This document shows positions 1-10,700 of a stretch of 64,000 nucleotides of DNA, piece by piece. Made by a program: the position numbers and the translations under genes. Each line of letters begins with the position of its first letter. The stretch's first letter is position 1. The DNA is from Pinguiococcus pyrenoidosus (lineage: Eukaryota; Sar; Pinguiophyceae; Pinguiochrysidales; Pinguiochrysidaceae): NCBI GenBank assembly GCA_019677205.1, contig JAAMXY010001410.1, positions 1 through 64,000 of the forward strand, in the 5' to 3' direction. The notes below the pieces were generated by a model, which saw nothing but the letters and a program-made list of their open reading frames with translations, made no database searches and was not told the DNA's origin.

Positions 1-456
1 TTGTACTCATGTAAGTATCAAACATGTACTCTGGTCAGCTACTCTTTCCCTACTCCTGTTGTCACGAATTGTGGCATGCCTGTATAAGTTTATGAGCATC
101 CAACGACTGCACAATGTCTTCTTCACCAAGAAACGTCCCCTGAAGGAGGGAAAAGGTGGGACAGGCCCTAGAAGCTGCGATGGAGAGATGATCATAAGAC
201 TCGGAGAGATCGTGGGAGAGAGGTTGAAATGGCTGACTTTATTCCGCTTACCGGCTGCGTTGATTGGTGGAATTGGCAAGAAAGGTTTCGCTTTTCTGCT
301 TTGAAAGCGACACAGGTCGATCGCAATTGGTCCATGTCGCCTTACGTTTTCGTTCTGGACTTCAAACTCCAAACACTTCGTGAGATATGGCTGAATAAGT
401 AGAACCAAGATGTGATTTCCTGCTACTATCTGTACAATCCCCGATTTCGGAGCGTA

Positions 457-503
457 GGAAATGGCCACAGGGCAAGGCCCAGGCTTGCCCTGTGGCCATT
501 TCC
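457..503. repeat. Perfect 20-bp inverted repeat with 7-nt loop
   Basis: Arms 457-476 and 484-503 are exact reverse complements around the loop GCCCAGG. The right arm runs directly into the first copy of the 11-mer ATTTCCGCTTA. Such a hairpin could be a transcript structure, a terminator or an element terminus; the sequence does not say which. Confidence 0.9.
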
Positions 504-614
504 GCTTATCTGGAGCCCCATTTCCGCTTAAGAAAGTGCCATTTCCGCTTATTTTGGGGGTGCTGGAGCACGATTTCCGCTTAAATGGCGCCAAATTTCC
601 TCGATTTCCGCTTA
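498..614 (+). repeat. Five copies of ATTTCCGCTTA in phased spacing
   Basis: Exact copies start at 498, 520, 541, 573 and 604, so the centre-to-centre distances are 22, 21, 32 and 31 bp, close to two, two, three and three turns of B-DNA. Copies are all in the same orientation and the DNA between them is not repeated, so this is not a simple tandem array. Confidence 0.9.
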
Positions 615-1565
615 GCCATGGATTGGACAGATGTTAGTTTACAAGTCTGTTTCTTAGTTTTCATGCACACTTCTAGGAAGATAGCTATTATCTCCAGCTC
701 GATTTGCAGAAGAAGGTAGAGCTTCTCGTCCAGCACCACTGACAGCATCTTGTGCCTCGCCTTTGCAACAGCATCAAGTCTATTCAGAAACTTGATCATG
801 TTGCCATTGACGATGGTCGCACGAATCTGCATAAAGCCTTTCCACTTTGAGAACCATCTTGTAGCTAGCTGAAAAGGGAAGAAGCTTCTCTCCGGTTCCC
901 GGTGGGCGATCATAAGGGCCAAGGCAATGTCGGCGGGGACTCTTTGAGAGGATTCTGCTGATCCTCCAGGTCGCTTCAAGATGGACAACGAGAGGTTGGT
1001 CGACGCCCATGGGGAGAGCGTGGAGACATCGAGTACGACGTGTTTCATTTCGGGGCCCGACCGCATCACCACGGCGTCGAGACGACGACCTTCCACGATA
1101 TGCAAGAGATGTGTTCCTCGTTCGCCTTCAAGCCGGTAATCGAGGTTGCTCTTCTGGAAACAACGCTTCAGCGTCCGGTTCAGAGCGTGATGTCTTTTGG
1201 TCGCGATCGTTCGGCACTGAACTTCCTAGTGTACCCGGCATTCTTCATAGGACATCGGCGACTATCGACCGATGATTGTGGACGGCACGTGCACTTCCAG
1301 TGCCGAAGGATAGCTAGTCGCGGCTTGACATTCGGTCTGCATCGACATCGCCCGGAACTCCGCCAAATTGATCATCGGAGTACCATACTCACCGTACTCC
1401 TCTTCGCAGCAATCAAAACAACCTTATTACTTCAAATTTATAAAATAAAGTAAAATATCCGCTTCCGCCCGATGATTGGAGGCAAGCTATCGCGGATCTT
1501 TGCGCCGGCTTGGCGCGTGGAATCCGCCGCCGAGTGGCGAATTCCTCCGCGTCGCTGTCGCAGAG

Positions 1566-2855
1566 ATGTCGTTTCCGCTTCGCGTACTGGTTGTGGTGGC
1601 GGTGCTGTCGCTTTCGGAGGGATTCGCCCCGTTCAAGCGGTGGAGAACGCGCCGCAGTGCCTCGTACCAGAGCGCCGTATCTTGGAGCGAAGTAGAAGCG
1701 GCTTTGCCTTCCGCGGACACCGGCGACGCGCCTCCGGCGCTGACGCTGTATCGCGATACGAATGGCTGGTGTCCGTTCTGCGAGCGGATCCTGGTGGCGC
1801 TGAGCGCCAAGCAGATTCCGTTCGAGGAAGTGCTCATCGACCTGCGCAACAAACCGCAGTGGTACTTGGACATGGTGCCCACCGCCCTCGTGCCCGCGAT
1901 CAAGTTTCACGACTCCGGCGAGATCGTCTACGAGAGCCTGGACATCATCAAGGCGCTGGACGACAGGTTTCCAGAGCGTCAGCTGATGCGGGACGACGAG
2001 CAGGTGGCGGCGGTGATGGAAGAGAACGACAAGCTTGTGTCCGCTGGGTTCAAGTTTGCCTACGGCGTTCGCAACACCACGCTGTCGGACGAGGAGAAGG
2101 GCCGCCTGCCCCAGGAGTTTGTCGAGCAGCTGGACAAGTTGGACGCGAGGCTTGCGGAGAGAGGGCCTTTCATGCTTGGCAGCGACCTGAGTGCGGCCGA
2201 CATTGCCCTTCTGCCGATCATGGAAAGGTTCCGCTATCAACTGCCGGTCACGGCCGGCATCAAGGTGTATGATGCGAGCCGCCCCAACATACAGAAGTGG
2301 TTCGATAGCATCGACGGCCTGCCTGCGTACAGGGAGCGCATCACCGGCGACGAAGTCTCCTGGGTCCTCGCCGCCTCCATCTTCCTGCAGCTCTTTGGCA
2401 CAGGAGACAGCGAGGAAGGGAAGGCCCTCGTCGACAAGGCTCTGCAAGAGGCAGAGGCTGCGCTAGGTCGCATTGCCGCGGAATCTGAAACAGTCGCGGA
2501 GCTCTCCAAGGAGCCCGGCTCGAGGGAAGCCGCGGCAAAGCTCATCAGCAATCGCGAGGCCGTGATTGCCGACGCGACCGCCGCCGACAAGGAGCCAAAG
2601 TCTCAGAGGGCGCTCGAGCGGTTGCCTGCCTCTGCAGCTCCCGTGGTGTCGCAGGTCCTTCGAAATGCTGCGGCGCGGCTCGTGGGTGTGAGCCCCGTTC
2701 CCGTCGACGAGAAGGACTCGGAGATCGCTGCGAAAGCCGCTCGTTTCGTCGCATCACGTGTTTCTGCTCCGAGGGATGTGGGAGCGCCCGCAGCAAGAGT
2801 CCTGCGAATGGCACTCTTCCAGGAAGAGAAGGCCGCGCAACTCAAAGCCGCATGA
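1566..2855 (+). CDS. Glutathione S-transferase-like protein with plastid-type leader
   Basis: A 429-residue intronless protein. The ATG at 1566 is preferred over an in-frame ATG at 1476 because it begins a clean hydrophobic signal peptide ending in a GFAPF motif, like the ASAFAP site of red-lineage complex plastids. Residues about 58-140 form a thioredoxin-fold GST N-domain with a glutaredoxin-like CPFC (Cys69, Cys72), followed by the all-helical GST C-domain; the last 130 residues are Ala/Glu-rich and unassigned. A role in glutathione-dependent thiol or xenobiotic chemistry in the plastid is inferred. The gene converges on the next one, with 61 bp between stops. Whether it is a transferase or a thiol reductase (omega/lambda/DHAR-like) cannot be told. 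Confidence 0.8.
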   Translation: MSFPLRVLVVVAVLSLSEGFAPFKRWRTRRSASYQSAVSWSEVEAALPSADTGDAPPALTLYRDTNGWCPFCERILVALSAKQIPFEEVLIDLRNKPQWYLDMVPTALVPAIKFHDSGEIVYESLDIIKALDDRFPERQLMRDDEQVAAVMEENDKLVSAGFKFAYGVRNTTLSDEEKGRLPQEFVEQLDKLDARLAERGPFMLGSDLSAADIALLPIMERFRYQLPVTAGIKVYDASRPNIQKWFDSIDGLPAYRERITGDEVSWVLAASIFLQLFGTGDSEEGKALVDKALQEAEAALGRIAAESETVAELSKEPGSREAAAKLISNREAVIADATAADKEPKSQRALERLPASAAPVVSQVLRNAAARLVGVSPVPVDEKDSEIAAKAARFVASRVSAPRDVGAPAARVLRMALFQEEKAAQLKAA

Positions 2856-2916
2856 TCCCCGGTCCCGAAAAGCTTTCGGTAGCTCTCTGCAACGAAAGGA
2901 TTGCTTTCCGTGGAGG

Positions 2917-3761
2917 TCAAGTGTTCTCGGACGCGATGCCCGCCTCCATCGCCCGGCACCTGGCGCGGAGGTCTTCTACAGTCTTGCAGATTTCGGCCCG
3001 TTTTCTAGAAACCTCTCTGCACCGATCATCCATTCGAGAGAGCGCTTCCTTCACCGCGAATGCTTCGTGCGCGTCGACGTCCTTGCTGGCCGAGCTGCTC
3101 AGCTGCTCAAGCAAGTAATCCGCCTCGTCCAGGAGCGCACTCCCGTCAATCGCTTGATCTGACCCACCTTCTGGGTTTGCATCGGGGCCCAGCTCCTTCT
3201 CGTCCGCGCGACCTACCGCACTGGGGCCGCCAAGGGCGTCCGCGCCAGCCGCTTCGCAGGTTTCGCTCTTCGCGTCACAAGAGCACGTCTCGGGAGCTTC
3301 CTCTCGCGCATCTGTCGGGTATGCATCCCGGCCAAGAGTATCCGAAACCCCTTTGGTTGCGCCCACCTTGCCTTTCCGCCCGAGGACGCGAGCAGCAGCG
3401 AAACCGGGCCCGGCAAAGCCTCGCTGTCCATCGTCCCGCTCGGGATGCGGATGTGGCACCGACGCCGGATGCTGCACGGACTTTGCCTTGGGTCGAGTCC
3501 GCAACTGCTTCGCGCCCTCCTCGTCGCTGGCGCCCCTGCTTGGGGGCACCAAAGCCGCGCCGTTGGAGAAGAAGTCCCTGTCAAGACCGTCCCGGAACCT
3601 CTGTTGGTGTGGGAAGTGCCGAGCTGCGTCAGCGAATGCCGGCACGACAAGGACCATCCCGCGAGACTCTGCACCTGGTCCTCTGCTTCAAGGTCCGCCA
3701 GGAAGCTGTGAAGGTCGTCGTGAGCTCGTGAAAGGCCTTTGGTCTCTGACGCCGGCTCCAT
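2917..3761 (-). CDS. Hypothetical protein with C-terminal coiled coil
   Basis: Model: exon 1 3761-3675, intron 3601-3674 (GT-AG, 74 bp), exon 2 3600-2917; 256 residues. The ATG at 3761 opens a helical stretch (HSFLADLEAEDQ); the splice joins two frames in phase. The middle is low-complexity and rich in Gly, Ala and charged residues, with a small Cys patch (CSCDAKSETC). The last 80 residues are heptad-like and probably a coiled coil. I recognise no family. It is tail-to-tail with the GST gene and head-to-head with the chromatin-reader gene. Confidence 0.6.
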
Positions 3762-4561
3762 GGTCTCTTTCGCGCTGCGGGCCTCCTCAGCTGATGCATG
3801 AATTGGAAGCCAGCGTAGCAGCCCGCGTCACGGAGAGAAGCACTACTGTGCAGCATCGCCCTTCATGCTACTTCCAAGAAGCAGCTGGAGGCGACACCTC
3901 TCGGCAACCTCGTGCCCCCTTGAGCATACGAACGCCCCCAAGTCGGGTGGAGCGCGGGGGGAAAAGGGAGACGAGATCAAATTGCGGACACTGCGCGATC
4001 TGAACAATGCGTAAACAGGAATCCCAGACGGATGCACGATTGGCCGAGGAGCTACGACAACGGTTGGGGAAGGACGACTCCGGTTTCCAATCTTCAGGAA
4101 ATATTTAGTTTGGAATATTTTCAAATTATGAAATCGATTCAGGATTGGATGGAGAAACTCTCTGAGTGCACGCAAAGTCGCGAGCAGCAGGCGCTGCCCC
4201 TGATTCTGAGCTCGATCCGGATGCGGAGCCGTAGCATTCCCCAGCTACTTCACAGCCAATCACCAGCCCCCGGAACCGGCGTCGAAGAGTCCAAGCGTCC
4301 GTACATGGCCGAGATAGCACCAGCTAGCGCCAGATTGAAAAACTACTGTGCAGCCATGCTACACATGCATAGCGCATTGGCGCGTAAAGGTCGCTCCCGT
4401 ATCTCCCAGGAGCAGTCGAGTCTGGCGCGCGCCGGCCAACGCCCCGACGCGCTCGATTCGCCTCGACGACGGTGGCAAACGTTGTGGTTGGCCTTTCGGA
4501 CGTGTCCTGACCGAGAGCGCGCCGCAGACACGCGGAGGACGCGCAGTACAACGCCTCGAAA
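3762..4561. other. Divergent intergenic region
   Basis: About 800 bp between the starts of the hypothetical gene (minus) and the chromatin-reader gene (plus). It contains a short AT-rich patch near 4100-4140. Open frames here (for example 4032-4565) show no domain or plausible coding composition. Likely holds both promoters. Confidence 0.5.
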
Positions 4562-7500
4562 ATGACTTCCGAAGAAGTGACTCCGGTGCCCCCAGCTTCT
4601 GCGCTCCGCGAGGCGCCCAGCGCGGCCCAAGACGCGCGCGTAGCCCAGGTCTGCGAAGATCTGGGAAACGCTACCCCGGGAGCCACTCGGGAAGGTGCAG
4701 CGGAGCCGTTTGGCCCCGTTGGGCACAGGGGCTTGGCGGCGAATTTGGGGAAAGATTTGGACCCAACAGCGCGCACGGACCCGGGAGTTGTTGGAGAAAT
4801 TCCGTGGAGGCCGCCAGGAACCTCCGAAAGCTACGATGATCCCGTGCAGGCCGCATCCGCTGGCCTCGGCCTGTCCGCAGACACGTTTCGCGACAACACC
4901 CTCGCGGCCATGGGAAATCGCCTGAAACTCTACTCGTCGCACCTGGGACTCCGACTGCCGGAGCACGACGTCGAGGCCATGCGGCGCAATGTGGAGGCCC
5001 GCCTCGACGAGGTGCTTCCGTGGCTGCAGCACCAGGCGGCCATGGATTTCGAGGTGTCGCCGTCCACGCTGTGGACGCCCACCCGCCTCGGGAGCGACCT
5101 GCTGGTCAGCGGCGCCAACGAGTTCCGGGCAGCACTGAACGCCAAGAAGAGCGGCTTCCGGTTCCTGCCGTCGACCTTCGCCAGCACCATGCCGATTCCT
5201 CCACCCCCAAGTGCGCCCAAGGCGCCGTTCAAGAGGACGCGGAACGAGAAATGCCGGATGCGCTACGACCAGCTGGGGCAGCCGCTACTGTACAACTCTG
5301 CGCACCTCGAAGGGCTGATGCGCTACGCGATCTACATGGTGGGCGCGCCCCGGGAACAGGAGGTCACGCGGGACCAACCCCTGCGCCGCTGTGCGAACTG
5401 CTCCGCCTTCGGCCACGACAAGCGCACCTGCCTGTATCTCGTCGCGGAGCGACTCGGTCAGCTGCCGCCCGTCCTGCTGGAGATGAATGGCATCTGCGCG
5501 GTCTGTCGGCTCCCCGGGCATTCGGGAAACGACTGCCACAGCCTCGTGGAGAAGCCGGCGAAGGGGCGGCCGCCCAAGGCGCAAGCGCGGGCCAAGCCGC
5601 CGACACCGATGCCCAAGCGGAGCTCCGCCAGAGCGGTCGTGCTGGACCAGAGGAACCAAGCGCAGGTCTCGACGTATCTGGAAGAGCTGGCCGAGCGGGG
5701 AAGAATGCTCCGGGAGTCGGGCGTGCCAGAGGCCGAGATCGTGGAGAACATCATGGCGGCCCTCAAGGACAAGGACGAAGCCTTCGTAGAGCGGGTCTTG
5801 GCCCAGTTTGGGGAGGAGGATGTGGAGGCGAAGATGAACCAAGCGCGGAGTCCCACGCCCATGGCCTCTGCCAGCGAAGAAGGAAGCAAAGTCGATGCGC
5901 TTCCCGTGAAGGAACGGCCGGCAACGTTCCTCGATGACGTGCAGCCCGCCCCGAGCAAGAAGCGGGCGAGCGAGAGACGGCGCCTCCGCCACCACGAAGC
6001 TGCACGGAGCTGGACGGACGATGAAAACGAGGAGGAGCTCGTTCCAAGGTCGTCTTCAAGGGTCATCGCGCGGCGATCGCGAAGGAGGCAGGCGGCTCGG
6101 CTGGAGCCGACGGAACTCCGTGGCCACCAGGCAGCGGAGAAGCGCGAGAGGAGGGAAGCCTACGAGGAAGCCCGGAGGTCCAGAGACGTGTCCATCGCGC
6201 TCATCGACGGCGTCGCCATCGAGAGCTGCGACCAGTCCCTGGAGGACATGCCGCCGATGGAGGTCCTTGATGTGGACGCGGAGGAGGAGGAGTCCGACGG
6301 AGAAGCCGCTGATATTTCTCACAGGTAAGCACTCTCTTCGAAAGCGCATTTTGCGAGTCCCCTTCGATCCGACGGCCTTACGCACGCCATGCGATCGCAG
6401 GCTCATATCCGCGAGCGACTGGCCGGCGGCCCGGGCTGCCTCGCTGGCAAAGGCTGATGAGACCGTCGAGGAGCGTCGCATGCTGCCCGACATGACGTCG
6501 CTGCCCGTGTACTACACATTGCCTTTGCCGACCCATGTGAACCCTCCGCGGCTCTTCCCATATGTGGCAGAGGAGAACACCTGGACCGCGGACTTCTTTG
6601 AGAACGACCAGCGCACCTACTGCTACTGCGGGAAAGACCGCGGCGCTCAAGAGCCGATGATTCGCTGCGGAAAGTGCACAAACCTCTTTCACGCATCGTG
6701 CATCGCGCACGGGCGACCGGGCTTCCACATCCTCTGGGGAGAGGAGGCCAACATCGAGTTCTACTGCGGTCCGTGCAGCTTCCGGACCCACCAGTCCCGG
6801 ATAACCGGTGGGGAGTACTTTGCGAGGACGACACTGCCATGGAGCACGATCCTGCGCATCGCTCTCGCGAACATGATACTCCAAGACTTCGACGTGGACG
6901 ACGACGCTTCCATCTCGTACTTCACGCGAGATCAGATTTGCTCGTTCGTCGAGGACCACTGGAACATTCTCGGGGTGGGGAAGGAGCTCGCGTCCGCGTG
7001 GCAGGAGCACCTGCGACACACCTTGTCAATCAATCAAGGTGGCTTCTTCAAGAGCACGCGCGTGTGGGGTCGGGGCCAAACCCGGTTCTGGACGCTTAAC
7101 ATTGAAGGAGTTCCGTCCACCACCACGGGGATGCCGAAGCGACTGCTACGCCGCATCGGCTACAGTGGCGTTCCCTCGGGCGATCCCGGCTTTGCGTCGG
7201 CGAGAGACTTGCTCAACGCAGCTGAAGACGTCGACAACCAGATTGAGCGAGCGGTTGTGGTCGAGAACAACGTCGTACTTGACATCAGGATAGATGCAGT
7301 ACAGCCTGCACCGAGGAAGCACAAGAAAGCTGCCCGGCGCAAGAGTGGAAAGCGGACACCGCACTATCGCATCATCGATGAACGCCACGCTGACGCAGAC
7401 GATGACGTATACGCAAACGACAACGAAGTCGACAACGAAGTCGAAGACGAAGTCGAAAACGAAGTCGAAAACGAAGTCGAAGAGGAAGTCGAAGACGAAG

Positions 7501-9058
7501 TCGAGAACGAACACGAACTGGTCCAGTCGCTGGTCAAGGACTTCTCATCCGAGGCATCGCTCTATAGCGTCGATCCGGCCCTTGCTAGGCTGAATGCGGA
7601 ACGAGACAACGGACCCAGTGAGGTTCCGCAGATGGAGGAGCCGGTCGACGCTTCGCTTTTTCGTCCATGGGCCGACGACGACGCGAAGCCAGTTCAGCGT
7701 GGAGGCATTGTGTGGGCAAAGCGCGAGGCAGCGGTGAAGTCACAGGATCCAGTAGGCACACGCTGGTGGCCCTCCGAGGTGAGCGTCTCTGCTGTCGCCA
7801 TGCCTGTCACGATCGCAACGAATCTTGACGAGCAACTCCCCTCACTCGCATCATCTTGCAGGTCATGTCCACGCCAAGCGTCCACAACAACACTGGTCTT
7901 GTCCATGTCAAGTTCTTCGCGCTGGACAGAACCGGCACGAGAACTCGATTCATCCTACCTTTCCATGAGAACTACGAGAAGCTCGCGTTACGGGAGGATC
8001 GCGTGGACGATAGTTACTTCCAAGTGGCCTTGCAGCAGGCCACCGAGGCGGCAACACAACATGTAGTACTGTCGGAAAAGGCGGTTGATGCACCGAGCGC
8101 GGCACGGCTCGGTGATGCAAGGAGCGCGACTCGATCACCTGAGCATTGCGCGACCGACCGCTTTCAGGGAGATCTGGACGTCGAAGCTGGAGCTGAAGCT
8201 GGAGCTGGAGCTGGAGCTGGAGCTGGAGCTGGAGCTTCACCAGGGACTGAGGTCGCGCAGGTAGTCAAAAGGAAGAGGGGTCGGCCGAAGGGATCGAAGG
8301 GAAGAAAGAAACGACGCCTAGCGGCGCTCGCAAACTTGCACACCGTCGGTACGGCGGCGCCAGGCGACAGCCAGCGTCGACTTCGGGGGCGCAAAGGACT
8401 GCAGGCTGTTGGCGCTCCTTTGAGCGCAGCGGCTCCTGACGATGCTCCCACGGATTCGGCGGAAGGAAGGAGTCGTCGTGCCGAGATGCAAGGCGAGAGG
8501 GACGCGCACGAGGGGGTTGAACGTCGAACGAGATCTGCGACCGGAAGCTCCGAAACCAATGCTGTCGCTAGCGCCAGACCGAGCGCAGGCGCGGAGAGCC
8601 AAGCAGATAAAAAGAACCCACCAGGTGAGCAAGATGAGCCAGACCAGCAAGGTTCTCAAGGTCAAGAAGATCTGCAAGATCAGCCGGGTGAGGAACCTGA
8701 GCAAGATCTGCCAGAATCGCAAGACCAGCAAGAACCCGCGGAGCCGCAGGAGCAGCGAGATACACAAGAGCCGCAAGAGCCGCAAGAGCCGCAAGAGCCG
8801 CAAGAGCCGCAAGAGCCGCAAGATCATTCAAAGCGGGGCGCAAACAACAAGGTCCGGGCAACGCCAGCTGCAGCTTCAGAGCCGGGACCGAGATCGCAAG
8901 TGAAACGCAAGAGAGGCCGGCCGAAAGGGTCCAAAAGCAAAAAGAATCGACGCATGCCAGACCTGTCGTGGAGCATGAACGAACCTGTGCGAGCTGCTGA
9001 GGGGAACCCTCCCGGACGGTTTCGTCTGAGAACGCGAGCCGCCACTCGAGTCGGGTAG
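4562..9058 (+). CDS. Multi-domain chromatin reader: CCHC knuckles, PHD-winged helix, PWWP, AT-hooks
   Basis: Exons 4562-6324, 6401-7778, 7862-9058 (introns of 76 and 83 bp, GT-AG, both joining phases correctly); 1445 residues. In order: two CX2CX4HX4C zinc knuckles near residues 277 and 312; a PHD finger at about 661-715 (CYCGKDRG ... FYCGPC); a helical segment at about 731-824 (LRIALANMIL ... FVEDHWNIL) that resembles the winged helix following the PHD in ASH2L; an acidic (D/E)NEV repeat near 922-961; a PWWP domain interrupted by intron 2 (GGIVWAK ... RWWPSEV, about 1023-1087); and two AT-hooks (KRKRGRPKGSK) near 1183 and 1394, with a PQE repeat between. Predicted nuclear, binding histone tails and AT-rich DNA. 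No catalytic domain or SPRY domain is seen. Confidence 0.85.
7401..7520 (+). repeat. GAAGTCGAA-type acidic coding repeat
   Basis: Roughly nine variants of a 12-nt unit encode an alternating N/D/E-E-V tract inside the chromatin-reader gene. In-frame and uninterrupted. Confidence 0.8.
8185..8235 (+). repeat. GGAGCT hexamer repeat (Ala-Gly coding)
   Basis: Eight or so GGAGCT/GAAGCT units encode a GAGAGA tract just before the first AT-hook of the chromatin-reader gene. Confidence 0.85.
8766..8823 (+). repeat. 9-bp repeat CCGCAAGAG encoding PQE
   Basis: Six in-frame copies in the chromatin-reader gene between the two AT-hooks. A coding minisatellite, not a CRISPR array: there are no spacers. Confidence 0.9.
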
Positions 9059-9248
9059 GCCAGCTTCCTCGCAGAGGCTTGGTTCTCCCTTTTTTTCCCA
9101 TGTTTTTAAAGAAAGAGGAAGGAGAGAGGCTACCGGAGCGGGAAGGACTCTAACGCTCGCACCGGAGCCTGAGCTGCGAGTGGCTGGAAGTAGGGCACGC
9201 AAGCGCTGGATGGCACAAGTCCGCGTTCGTTTTGGATTCTGGAGAGCC

Positions 9249-10025
9249 TTACAGAGCGTCTGTGGCGGCCTGCTCGCGGATCACACTCCTTGGAACTCCC
9301 GTCTCGCTCGTCCCGGGCACGTCGTCGTCGTAGTAGCCACGATCCGCCTCGTCCCTGAAGGCGTTGATCAGGCTCACGTCGAGGATGATCTGCCCCGTGG
9401 ACTCCATCCTGTCGAGCTCGTCCTCCAGCTTCTTGATCTCCATGGTGGATCGCGGGATGGGGCCCACGTTGCCCCCCGTGTACGCCAGGCGAGCAGGCAC
9501 CAGCAATCTCCGCACACCGCCGACTTTCATGGTGTGGACGCCATCCTCAAGGCCTTCTATCTGCCGGCCATTGCCGTGCTTGAACACGAAGGTGGAGCCT
9601 CCAAAGTCGTCTATCTTGGTCGGAGTCTCGCCACTTCTCCGCTGTATGTACTGCCGATACCTGATCACCACTGTCTCCCCCCAGCGCGGCTGCCGACCCG
9701 CTCCTTCCTGCGATGCGAGATGCATGAGACTCTCCCGCGACGTCACCAGGCGAGTCCTGGCCGGGTTGCACACCTTCAAATCGTAGTACTTGACGCCCGC
9801 AGGAGTCTGAAAGCCTGGCTTGTTCGTCACGGCCTGGTAGTCGGAGCCAAAGAAGGGGATGGCCAAGGCAGGCTGCGCATTCTGCAGCCCGAGAAGGGCC
9901 CCCAAGGCAGAGGTCTTCAGCGACTCTCGCAAAATCTGCCGCCGCGACAGCCTCAGAGCGCGTAGCTCCGGCGGGGCCAGCAAGCCAACGGTAACGACGA
10001 AACACAGGCGTCTCGGAAGAGACAT
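9249..10025 (-). CDS. FKBP-type peptidyl-prolyl isomerase, predicted thylakoid lumen
   Basis: Intronless, 258 residues. Residues 1-22 are a secretory signal; the next part (ALRLSRRQILRES) carries a twin arginine and then a hydrophobic run ending in QPALA, an AxA site as in Tat-dependent lumenal proteins. The FKBP fold occupies about residues 100-225 (GETVVIRY, FVFKHG, IEGLEDGV, MKVGGVRRLLVP, GPIPRSTM). Expected to catalyse proline isomerisation during lumenal protein folding. The early Tyr and Asp positions of the FKBP active site are only partly visible, so catalytic strength is uncertain. Head-to-head with acetyl-CoA carboxylase. Confidence 0.85.
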   Translation of the reverse strand: MSLPRRLCFVVTVGLLAPPELRALRLSRRQILRESLKTSALGALLGLQNAQPALAIPFFGSDYQAVTNKPGFQTPAGVKYYDLKVCNPARTRLVTSRESLMHLASQEGAGRQPRWGETVVIRYRQYIQRRSGETPTKIDDFGGSTFVFKHGNGRQIEGLEDGVHTMKVGGVRRLLVPARLAYTGGNVGPIPRSTMEIKKLEDELDRMESTGQIILDVSLINAFRDEADRGYYDDDVPGTSETGVPRSVIREQAATDAL

Positions 10026-10700
10026 GTCAGGCCCAATCCGCCGCGTTCTACGACGCTGTGGCGCTCTGATGCAGTTTTCCTCGGCGTTTGTTTCGAGATT
10101 GGCGAAAGCGCTTCTTGAAGTCTCTATCGATAGTGAGCGAAAAAGATTGATATTTTTGGCCTCGCGAAGTTTCGCAGCATGTGATGTCGAAGTCGACCCG
10201 ACGCGAAGCTCATTGGCTTCTGAAAATGAGAGTGAGAATTGTGACAGATTGAAATAGCTTTCATTCGATCCTGGTCGCGAAATGAAACATTCAATTCAAG
10301 CTCCGAACCTCGGCTGCTTCGAAATCAGCACGAAGCAACCAATGACGCCCCTGCGATCCGCCTCGTCTACCGGTGATCTCCCCAATACTGATATCCAAAG
10401 ATGCCGCCCAAACCGCACGTTGGTTTATGACGCACGCGATTTTCGCCTTATTCCGCCGTGACACGGTCAAATAAGCAATGTGGGATCCGGAGACTGCGAG
10501 GACTTGATCTTCATCTCGCTCCAACGCCGCAGCTCGTGGCCCTCCGCGTGGCTCTCGGTGCTCGTGGAACGTCTCCTTTCTCACGTTCTGACGTGCGTGC
10601 ATAGATACGTCGAGCAGCGTCGGGGCGGCGTGGCGCGCGTGCACGACAGGAACGCGTATCCGCCGCATCTTCGGAGTTTCTCGGCGGCGTCTCCTCGAGA
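10026..10700. other. Divergent intergenic region between FKBP and ACC
   Basis: 675 bp between two start codons. It contains a perfect 10-bp palindrome CTATCGATAG at 10124-10133 (listed separately) and no convincing gene. Probably a bidirectional promoter for two genes whose products may work in different compartments (plastid lumen and cytosol). Confidence 0.5.
10124..10133. promoter_or_regulatory. Palindrome CTATCGATAG in a head-to-head promoter
   Basis: Contains the octamer TATCGATA, which recurs in the RPC5/GlyRS divergent promoter. Whether it binds a factor here is unknown. Confidence 0.3.

Larger units (their letters stand above)
1..1565. other. Unassigned left-end region, possible mobile-element relic
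   Basis: No gene can be supported in this 1.5 kb. It holds a perfect 20-bp inverted repeat, a five-copy 11-mer cluster (both listed separately) and a minus-strand open frame at 581-1105 of 174 codons with no start context that stands out. Part of that frame (around LDVSTLSP and FFPFQLAT) faintly recalls the tail of non-LTR retrotransposon polyproteins, but I could not establish homology. The stretch just upstream of the GST gene (1400-1470) is AT-richer and may be its promoter. Confidence 0.4.

Noticed and set aside
4032-4565. 177-codon frame upstream of the chromatin-reader gene
   Set aside because: No recognisable motif, ends over the real start codon, lies in a divergent promoter.
8766-8823. 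Regular repeats that might be a CRISPR array
   Set aside because: Contiguous 9-bp coding units without spacers, in a eukaryotic gene.
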